Assembly (NCBI GenBank): GCA_005656395.1
Contig: SRSI01000077.1
Span: 1,426,001-1,490,000, forward strand
Direction: 5' to 3'
DNA length: 64,000 bases
From: Strongyloides papillosus
Lineage: Eukaryota > Nematoda > Chromadorea > Rhabditida > Strongyloididae
The position numbers were made by a program, and so were the translations under genes. Below the pieces are notes generated by a model, which saw nothing but the letters and a program-made list of their open reading frames with translations, did no database searches and was not told the DNA's origin. Shown in pieces: positions 51,001-61,200 of the stretch (the stretch's first letter is position 1; every line of letters begins with the position of its first letter).

Positions 51001-52834
51001 ATTCATCGTAAAATAATATAAAATTTAGTTTACATTATTATACATAATGATTATTTTTTAAAAGCTTTTCAAAAATATATGAAGCATATCTAATAAAAAA
51101 CACATATTTCTTTTAAAATTTTATTATTATGAATTTTGTTTTCATATTTACTTAGTTTGGTCATTCAAAAAATTTACCATTGACAAAAACAATTAGAAAG
51201 TCATTTTTCCAGGTTTTTGATCATATAAAAGGTTTCATTTTAAAATTGATTAATCTGTAACAATTTGACCGATTGAATAACTTAGTTTTATTTACATTAA
51301 AATGCTTCCCTAAAAATTTCAAAAAAAGTATTGGAGTGATTAATTACGATCTAATTAGAATTTCGTTTAAAGAAATTTACGTTGTACATTTGAATTTCGG
51401 CTGAAAAAATGTGATCATTACTTTATTTTTCAACTATAACATTTAAAAATTTTATCCATAAATTTATAAAATAAAAGTGAATATTTAATGAGAAAAATAA
51501 TATTAAATTTAATAAATATATAAATTAAATAATTTATGATGAAAAAACTTTATATTTTATTGATGAATATGTAATATTACATTTTTTCTCATTTGATAAT
51601 GATATCAAAATATAAATAATAAAAAACAAATACATTAAACTTTAACTTTTTTCAGGTTATCACAATTTCTGGAATTATTCATATATGAATATTATTGTCA
51701 AAATGGTATTTTAAAGATATATTTATTAATATCAATTATCAAACATAAAAAAGGTTTGAAAAAAAATATTTTATTATTTATATAATCTATAAATATCGCT
51801 AATAATTATTGTCAAGCTGATGTTTTGTAATTCATTGATATTCTAGTTATCTAACTAATTAAAACTGATATTTAAAATCTACTTTAAATAAAAGTAATCT
51901 TGTTAATATATTTATTTAATCAAATTTAAATTGCATATCTGATTTTCTTTGCAATAATTTTATCATGTTATTTACTTTTTATGGAAAAATTGAAATAATA
52001 GAAGCTTCTACCATAAAATTAAATAAATAAATGTTAAACAATAATAAAAATCTTATGTGAAAAGAATTTTCAACAGAAATAATATCGTATAATTTTGATA
52101 AAAATATTTATTTTAACCACTAAAAAAATTGTGTAAGAAGAATTTGCAGCAACACTTTATTTGTAAAAAAGAGTCAATACTTCCAAGTAGAATGTAAATT
52201 TAAAAACCTCGTTTTAACTTAACAAATTAAATAAAACCTAAAAAATTTCATTAACCCTCATTAAAAGTTAATATATTTTTTTTTGAAACTTATTAAATAT
52301 ATATAAAATAACAAAGTGTTTTTACTTTCTTCTAACGCAAGAATTATAATAATAAAATTTTCCATTAATTTAAAGAAAATCAGAAATGTTTTAAAGAAAT
52401 ATACTGACTAAAAATTTTATGCACACCTAGTAGAATATTTTTTCAATTTTTATAAAATACTGAATTGTAAATAAAAAACAAAAATCATTAAATCGTATTT
52501 TAAATTATTGAAAAAAATTTTAGTATTTCAAACTTTAAAATTATTAAACAAGTAGAAGTATAAAAATTACACCTTTAATTAACTGTATCATATAAAATGA
52601 TATATCTTATTCACAAAATAATGGTATTTAATAATAACTTGATAATTAGAAAAATTATAGATTTTTTTTTGTAATCAAAAAATGATAAAGTTTAAAATTG
52701 TTAGTAAAAGTATTCTTAATTATATTGTAATAGAATCTTTACGAAATTTATGAGGCATGATAAAATAAATTAATTAATTACCGAAACTTGTTTATGGTAA
52801 GTGTAAAAAGTGCATGTTTGGGTGGTCTTAATCT

Positions 52835-52842
52835 TATAAAAA
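52835..52842 (+). promoter_or_regulatory. TATA box of the CHK kinase gene
   Basis: TATAAAAA follows a GC-richer stretch with GGGTGG and lies about 120 bases before the ATG at 52958. A TTTTTAG acceptor ends at 52927, between the two. The arrangement fits a short transcript start with trans-splicing; it is positional inference. Confidence 0.4.
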
Positions 52843-52957
52843 GAATAGATCGGTGTTCTGTAATAATTAATAGTGAAGAATATATTAAATCATTTACTAA
52901 TTTATATTAAATATTATCCATTTTTAGATCCATAGTTCTAAAATTTAATTCTCAAAT

Positions 52958-54272
52958 ATGACTGCAAACAGCAAATTGGAAGAGTCGTACATTGATAAAA
53001 CTAATATTAAAGTTGATTGTATTTTAAAATGCTTAGAAGACAAATGTTCAAAGTATAGAGAAACTAAAGGAGATTCTAAAGTTGTTAAAGTATGTAAAGT
53101 TTTATTACTTGTTAATCATTATTTTTAAGATTAACACATTCGATGTAAGTAACGGAAATGGATATGTATCAAGGATATTGAAAACAACCATATTTTTTGA
53201 CGATATTAAAAAAGAACCATTTATTTGTGTTATTAAAGTTCCTTCTGCTGAAAACTTTGTTAAATTGTTTTCTGGAACCACTGGTAAGTTTGATGAGGAC
53301 TGGGAATGTACGAAATTAAAATCATTGGCAATGTTTCACAATAACGAGTTAAAATTTTATAAAAATATGTCTAAAAAAATTGGTGAAATAACACTTCCTG
53401 TTTGTTATGGGGGTTTTGATATCGTTATTGGTTCTCAAGATGGAGCAATTATCATGGAATATTTAACTTCATCATCAGGTTGCATATCTTCACATGAAAC
53501 ATTGAACATATTTCAAGTTAAATCAGTTCTTAATGAATTATTAAAACTTCATGTATATTCCTTAACAACTGGAAAAGAAGAGAAAAAAATTTTTAAGCAT
53601 AAATATGGCAAAGAACATTCGAAAATATATGTTTCACTGTTTAATTCACATTGGGAATCCATAAAAAATGTTCTTTCCGAGCAATTTATTAATGAACTAG
53701 AAAGTAATTACACAAAATACATTGAACATTATATTAATATTTACCATTATTACATATATAAACTTCCATTTATAAGCGGAAACTATTCTGTTTTATGTCA
53801 TGGTGATCTCTGGATTAATAACCTAATGTATAAGCGTGATTTGAAAGGACATCTCACAAATGATATTTACGCAATTATTGACTGGCAAACTGTTTATGAA
53901 GGATCCATTGGAGTCGATTTAGCCCGATTATTGGTTCAATGTACAAGTCCTGAAGACAGACATAAAATTGAAACAACTTTACTTCCAAAATATTATGAAG
54001 ATTTAAAGAAAAATTCTTCTCTTAATGATAAGGATTTTAACATGACATATGATATGTTTATGCACAATTACAATATTTGTTTAATTGACCAAGCTTTCCA
54101 CAATATTACAATGATTAGTCTTATTATAACAGAACTTGAAAAAAATGAAGATATTTATAATTTTAATGCTAAGAAAGATGGTTTATGCTTAAGACTATAT
54201 TGGAATCTTAAGGATGCTTTTGAAAAGCTTGAAAAAATAGGAACCGAATTTCTGAATGAAATTAAAATATAA
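52958..54272 (+). CDS. CHK/EcKL-type kinase (DUF1679 family)
   Basis: Two exons (52958-53089, 53130-54272) join over a 40-base intron to about 424 residues. The intron is required because the two parts are in different frames; its acceptor is AAG. The second exon begins with the nucleotide-binding strand region (VSNGNGYVSRILKTTIFF, then ICVIKVPS with the ATP-binding Lys). Further on are the Brenner motif LCHGDLWINNLMYK (His-Gly-Asp near 268-270, catalytic Asp) and the metal-binding IIDWQT (Asp about 295) followed by GVDLARLL. This is the choline-kinase-like fold of the CHK/ecdysteroid-kinase-like group expanded in nematodes and insects. Members phosphorylate small molecules, with steroid phosphorylation shown in insects; the substrate here is unknown. 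No signal peptide or membrane segment is present. Confidence 0.86.
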
Positions 54273-56123
54273 ATTATTTTAATAGTACTAATTTTTGGTT
54301 ACTTTTCATAGAAATTTTAAAATGTTTAATTGACAATTAATCATCTATCTAATTCATAGATATTTGATTGTGCAGCTTTAATCAAAAGTAAAAACAAGTA
54401 AACGGTACAATTGGAAAAAAAGAATTATTGAAAATAAAAAAATTTAGAAATATATTAAAGCATTTAAAAAAGGAACTATTTTATAATTAAAATTTTTAAT
54501 AAAAAAATTGCATTCTGTAAAGATGTAAATCAAATTGTAACAGAAATAATAAATCATACATAGGAAGATAAATTAATACATTATTTTTGAATTTAAAATA
54601 AACTTTATTTCTGTAATTCCTAAGCAAATCTTCTCAATTTAAATAATTCTACTTAAGTAGTAAAAAGTTTTAGTGTGTGGAAATTACAAAATTTGTATGA
54701 TCTTCAAAATTTAAATCACCAGAGTAAAATCTCTTAAAGCACCTATGCACTGTGCACTTAAATGTAATCCTTTGCTTCATGTATTAATATATTTCGGTGT
54801 ACATCACTTCGATCAAGTTGAAACTTGTATGAAATTATAACATATAATATGTTTTTTACAACATTTATAAAAATAGATTTAGCGATATCAGAATTTAATC
54901 TTAAAAATAAGTTCATATAAAAAAATATCATCAGAAGAATCGCCCTTAAATTGGTATATAATCAGTTTCTCAATGTAATTATTTAAATTTTAAAAACTTA
55001 AAACACTGAAAAAAACATCAATTATTATTTTCGTCACAACCTTTTGATAAACTGTAAACTGAAAAATGTAGTAATTTTATGTTGAAAAAAGTAATTATGA
55101 AATTCTTTTAAAGTTGAATAAATTAGAGTATTTTATAAACATTTGATATAAACTATAATAAAAAAATTTTATATAAACAATTTTAATAAAATTATATGAT
55201 TAAATTATTTAATAAATTAATTTAGAAAAGAACAGCAATGCAATTCTTTGCAATTTAAAGCAGATTATTGCTGATGTTATCAAAAGTTAAATATAGTTTG
55301 AAAAATTTCAGTGACAAATATGTTTACATTATGCACACAAAAAGGACAAATTTTGACAAATCTTTAGTAAATCTAATAAGATGTCCTACATGTCAAATAA
55401 ATCAAATTTTATAAAAATCAAGCAACAATAATTCATCGCTAATAACATAAAAAAAATATTGTTAGGAATATAGAATAATACAAATTAATTTAATAAATCA
55501 CTTATTTTTTAATTATTGCCTTAATTGTAATATGAATAATAATTGTGATAAAATTAGTCTGAAATAAAAAAAAATTGAATTTTACCAGGTAGGATAATTT
55601 TACCACATTTTATACAGATTTGTGTTTATTATTTTGTGTGTAGAAGTCAAAATAAATTAATTTTAAAGCTATTCTTTTCTACAAAAATAAATTTTTCTTG
55701 AAATTCAAAATATTCTCTAAACAGTAGATTATTTACAAATATTTACACCTTTAAAGGTATTAAATAAGAAGGAATATGAAAAATAATATACGATATTTTA
55801 GTGGATATTTGATTTTATTGATAAAAGTATGTTTTATATTTTTCTTTGTAGTTTCCAAATTTTAATATAAACTGCCTATTTTTTATTAGATCTTCATTTA
55901 ATGGTATATAGTGGAAAACGTTACTGAAATTTGATGTAAATAACTTTTTTTAAACAATTTTTTATCTTTATTGATACTATTTATTCTAACCAAAATTTTA
56001 TTGCTATTAAATTAATTAAATTATAATTTAATAGTACAAGATTTTTACATAGAAATATATGATTATTCAAATTTTGTCATTATAAATATTTTATTCAAAC
56101 CAGACTTTAGGCAGACAAATAAT
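54273..56123. other. Intergenic region
   Basis: About 1.85 kb of AT-rich sequence between two plus-strand genes. A slightly less AT-rich patch at 54720-54830 shows no frame. No RNA gene or repeat was recognised. A weak acceptor-like CTTTAG ends at 56110, before the next ATG. Confidence 0.5.
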
Positions 56124-57925
56124 ATGAAGTATTTATTTATTCATTTTATACTTATCATTCAATTAATAGCTCATGTTCAAGGAGATAGTAAAAAAATCCA
56201 TAAACAAAATCTTCAATCTCTAAGCATTTATGGATATATCAATGGCTTCGGTAAAGACAAAAAAGATGTATCTATTGAAATTTATGCTAAAGTACGCAAT
56301 GTATTTAGTACAGAATCAAAGGATGTTAAACTTGCTCTATTTAATGTAAGTGATTTTGAAGACCCAAATTCTAAATCAACATTTAAAATGAAAAATATTA
56401 AAAAAATCGAATTACTTAATCAAAATTCTGAAGAAACAACTTTTATACATCTCACAGACGTCTATGTGCAGGAAAAAAATATACATCAAATTTTATCACA
56501 TCATGTTGGTCCTTATCTTATTGAAAATGTATTTTTTCAAATAAGAAATATCACTAACAATGGAACACTTATTATCAATATAAAATCTCATTTTTTAATT
56601 CCGTATGTATCAAATTCAAAATTATAATATTATTTTTTAGACCATTTTTATTCCATGTAACTAAAAAAAAAGAGGAAAAAAAATCAGATGCATATTTACA
56701 AGATGAAATATCAATTTATTGTGAAATAGGAGATAGTAGTTCAAATAACAAAAGTAACTTTACATGTATAACATATGTTACAAAAATAAAACTTGATTCC
56801 TCAAGTACTGTTGGATATGTTTGTCGTTGTTCAAGTCCTTCTATTACACAAAATGACATTTTTAAAAAAATTGATGATAGTTATAAGAAATCATTTGAGA
56901 AAGAAAAAAGTAGATTTCGAAACGTATTTGGTATTTCTCAGGTTCAAAGCGATTTAAGACCACCATATTTTGAGTATACAACAAATGAAATCATGTATCC
57001 GAGCGTGAGAAAAAAAGAAAATATCACAATGAAACTAAGTTTTATAGAGATATATAAAGAAGTTCATATATATGTGATCCGTAAAAACCTTCAAAATTTA
57101 CATTTGTGTAATGTTACTATTCAAAAAAATGAAAGTTATGTTACGATAAACAAATGCACTTTAACAGAACACTTTAAAAAATATATTATATTAACATTAA
57201 ACAGTTCTGATTTAGAGGAAGCATTAGGACTTAAAATAATATATGTTAACAATAATGACCAGTATTTCCAAACATATACAACTTATGAAACACATTTGCT
57301 TGAAAATTTAAAAAAATCAAGATCACTACAATTTTTTTATGATGATTGTCATTATATTTATGAGTTTCTTAAAAGAAATTTCGATGAATATTTTGAAAGT
57401 GTAAATAGTTCATTAACAATAGAATTAGATGGAATGAAAACAATAAATGTCTATAAAAACTTAAGTTTAGAAAATTCCAAAGGTATTCAACTATCTTACC
57501 CTTCAACAGTTGGAAATATTTTATGTGGAGATATTAATAAAACAAAAAAAATTGACTTGGCAAGAGTTGTACAAGCAAAAGTTGTTTACAGAATATTTAA
57601 TAACGATTCAAAAGGAAACCTATTTAATTCTTATTTAATGTTTGAATTTAGTAAAATTTCAAAAGAAAAATTTAAATTTTTGAAAAATACTACAACTGAA
57701 GATTACATTTTGGTAAAATTAAAAAGCAACAATGCTCATCTTTGGGCAAAGTATTTAAATCTAAAAAAAGATAAAGATAAGGAGGACTTTGCTAAAATAG
57801 ATAAAAGAGTTAGCATCTGGATATGGGTTTGGAGTATATTAATTCTATGGATGCTTCTAGTTTTCTTTGGCCTTCCAATAAAAGATATATCTTTGGTGAA
57901 AATTTTTTGTAAAATCTGGAAATAA
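56124..57925 (+). CDS. Unrecognised type I membrane glycoprotein
   Basis: Two exons (56124-56602, 56641-57925; 38-base intron) join in phase to about 587 residues. Residues 1-20 are a signal peptide (MKYLFIHFILIIQLIAHVQG). The remainder up to about 545 is predicted extracellular, with more than ten N-x-S/T sites and a handful of Cys (including CRC near residue 230). A hydrophobic helix with several Trp (VSIWIWVWSILILWMLLVFFG, about 549-569) is followed by a short basic cytosolic tail. The sequence is rich in Lys, Asn, Ile and Tyr and beta-strand-like. I recognise no domain. The topology would fit a surface or secretory-pathway protein; the N terminus repeats no known module. It is probably lineage-specific. 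Neighbours (a kinase upstream, an EGF protein converging downstream) give no functional hint. Confidence 0.75.
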
Positions 57926-58207
57926 CATATTCACAAAAAAATTGATATTTTACTTTTTTAATTGCATACGAAACATACTACTTTATGTAATATTATTTAC
58001 AAATTCTCATACAATAAAATATTTAAATTCACAATTCAGTTTTTTCATTAACGTTTTTATTAAAAATTGCCTTTTTTACATAATTTGAACAATAATAAGA
58101 GGAGATCTTTATTCAAGAATTTTGTATATAATTATTTGTAAAAAAAACACAATAAAATACTTTTATGGAATTAAAATATAATTCTTCACACAGGGTTTTA
58201 ATAAATT

Positions 58208-61200
58208 TTATAATCTTTCCGGTAAATCTCCTCTGCTGGCTTCACTTTCTGGATCAACATATTCATCTTGGCAATTAGGACCTAAGAAACCAGTAGCACA
58301 AATACATTTTCCAGTTGTCTTATCACATTTAGCACCATTAAAGCATTTGCAATGATTTTTACAATTTTCACCATATGTACCATGCTCACAATCTTCAGAA
58401 CACAGTTTCCCTGTCCTTCCAGGAGGACATAAGCATTCTCCAGTAATGTGATTACAACCAAAATTCCCACAATCACAGGTTAAACGACAATTTGGACCAT
58501 AAGTATTTTTAGAACATTTCTTATCGCAATTTTCTCCACTCCAGCCAATATCGCAATGACATTGACCATTTATTGGATCACATTGGCCCATTTTACAATC
58601 ACAAAATTGGCTGCATTGCCAACCAAACATTCCTTCGGGACAAGTAAATTGACAACGATTTCCATATCTACCATTTGAGCACATACAACATCCAGATACA
58701 GCATCACAAGTATTATCTGTTCCATGACATTCACAATCAAAATTACAGTCAATGCCATACTTTCCCTTAGGGCATACTTCTTGACAATATCTTCCATAAA
58801 ATCCTGGCAAACATTTGCATGTTCCTGTCTCTCTATTGCACTTCCCATGATTTTGACATTGACATCTCTCTTTGCATCCAATACCGTATTTATTATCACT
58901 ACAAGGAATATCGCAGCGTATTCCATGAAATCCAGGTTCACATTCACAGTTTCCGGTTATCTTATTACATGTTCCATTTTCACAATCACATGTATTTTTA
59001 CATCCTTCTCCCCATTTGTTTTCAGGGCATTGCAATTCACATCTTGTTCCGTAGAAACCTGGCAAACAACTACAAGAACCGTCAATGGGATTACAAGAAC
59101 CTTGATTTTCACATTGACAAATGCCTTGACAATCAGTCCCAAAGTTGACATTTGGAATACAACCTTGTGTACAATTCGTTCCCATAAATCCAGCTCTACA
59201 AAAACATGCTCCAGTTATTCTATCACAATCAGCATTTGGTCCACATTCACACTTTGTAGAACAATTTTCACCATAGTAATTAGGTTCGCAAAGTTGATTA
59301 CACCCTTCACCAGTGTATCCTTTAGAACATGAAGTACAGCTTCCAGTTATATGGTCACAAGAATTTTGACCTGGACATCTGCAAGGTTGTGAGCAATGTT
59401 TTCCATAATATCCATTAAGACATGGCTTATGACAATTTTTACCTCTCCACCCAGATTTGCAAGTACAATGCCCAGAAATTGGATCACAATCACCATGAAT
59501 ACAGGTACAAACTTGAGAACAATTTTTCCCAAAAGTATTTTTATCACATACCTTCTCACAATTTTTTCCGGTCCAACCATCCAAACATAGACATTCTCCG
59601 GTCTTTGGGTCACATGAAGCACCATTCATACAGTTACAAGATTTTTCACAATTCCTTCCATACGTTCCAAAAGCACATGTAAATTCACATGAGCTTCCAG
59701 TTGTTCCTTCACTACATTCGCATTCCCCAGTTACACTATTACATGTGGAATTATTAATGCATAGACAATGATTTTGACAATTTGGTCCATACATATTTGT
59801 TGGACATTTTTGATCACAATACTTCCCCATGAATCCAGAAAAACAAGTACAAGAACCCGTAATTCTGTCACAGTCTCCATTAACGCATTGACATTTTTCT
59901 TTGCAACCACTTCCCCATCTATTTGGAGGACAGGGACTTCTACAATCAGGTAATAAGAAGCCAGGAGAACATTGACATTGCCCCGTTACGTGGTGACATT
60001 TAGAAAGCATTACAATTCCAGAATCAAAATCTTCATCATTCCCACAATTACAACGTTCTTGACATTTAACACCAAAATACCCATCGATACATGGTTTGTC
60101 ACAATTTTTTCCTCTCCATCCTGGATCACATTCACATGCTCCAGTTTTTGGATTGCATTTACCATGATTGTTACAATTACAAATTCCTCTACATCCTGCT
60201 CCAAAAGTTCCTTCATCACATTCTTCAGAACAACCTTTTTTACTTTTAAATCCTGGTGCACAGATACATGATCCATCATAAATATCACAATCATTATCAA
60301 ATGATCCAAAAATAGAGCTGAAAAAACCTTTTTTTATCCCACAATCACATTCCTTTAAACACCCATCTCCATAGTATCCTCTAGAACATGGTATTGAACA
60401 TGTATCTCCCGTATATCCAGATGGACATGAACATTCCCCTATAAATATTAATAATACTTATTATTATATTTTTACCATACCTGTAGCGGGATCACATTTT
60501 CCCCCATTTTGACAGTTACAAATATTCATACAATCTTTGCCCCATCTTGAAATAGGGCATGTTTCAGAACAAGAAGCAGAATAAAATCCTGGTTGACAAT
60601 CACAAGAACCATCGACTGCATTGCATAATGCTCCATTCTTGCAACTACATTTATTGATGCAGCCTGGACCAAATGTACCTTTTGGACACGGTTCATCACA
60701 GTTGTTTCCATATTTCCCTGGTGGACATTTTTTTAAACATTTTCCAGTTTCTTTATCACAGCCATGTTTGCATTCACATTTACTTGAACATCCATGGCCA
60801 TAACTGCCAATAGGACATTCATTTTCACAATACTTTCCATAATACCCCATTTTGCATTTACATTTCCCATTATGAACATTACATATTTCAGTTCCTATCT
60901 TGGAACACTTACAATTATGGCGACAATTTTTTCCATAAGTAAATGAAGTACAAATTTTATCACATTTTTCAGAATAATAGCCAGCTGGACAAATACAATC
61001 TCCAAAAATCTTGTCGCATCTATTGTTAGAACATTTCATACGACAAGGTAAATTACATTTTGGGCCATAAAATCCATCTTTACATTCATCACTAACATAT
61101 TCGCATTCACCTGTAATATGATGGCAATGCCCACCACCACAATCGCATGAAGATGCACAACCAAGACCATATGTTCCAGATGGACAGGTAGCATTACATA

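Larger units (their letters stand above)
47959..52957. other. Large gene-free region upstream of Patched
   Basis: About 5 kb, by far the longest gap here, lying between the divergent starts of Patched (minus) and the CHK kinase (plus). No open frame stands out; the 63-codon frame at 48193-48384 is hydrophobic AT noise. Two less AT-rich patches were noted: 48031-48045 and about 48965-49090, plus a TGCGCA at about 48714. No tRNA-like, snRNA-like or tandem-repeat structure was recognised. It may be regulatory DNA of Patched or hold non-coding RNA that cannot be seen by eye. Confidence 0.5.

Noticed and set aside
58724..60271. Several plus- and minus-strand open frames of 60-200 codons overlapping the EGF-repeat exons
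   Set aside because: They are alternative-frame shadows of the repeat array; Ser/Thr/Phe-rich plus-strand text is the antisense of Cys/Gly codons, and no domain or start context supports them.
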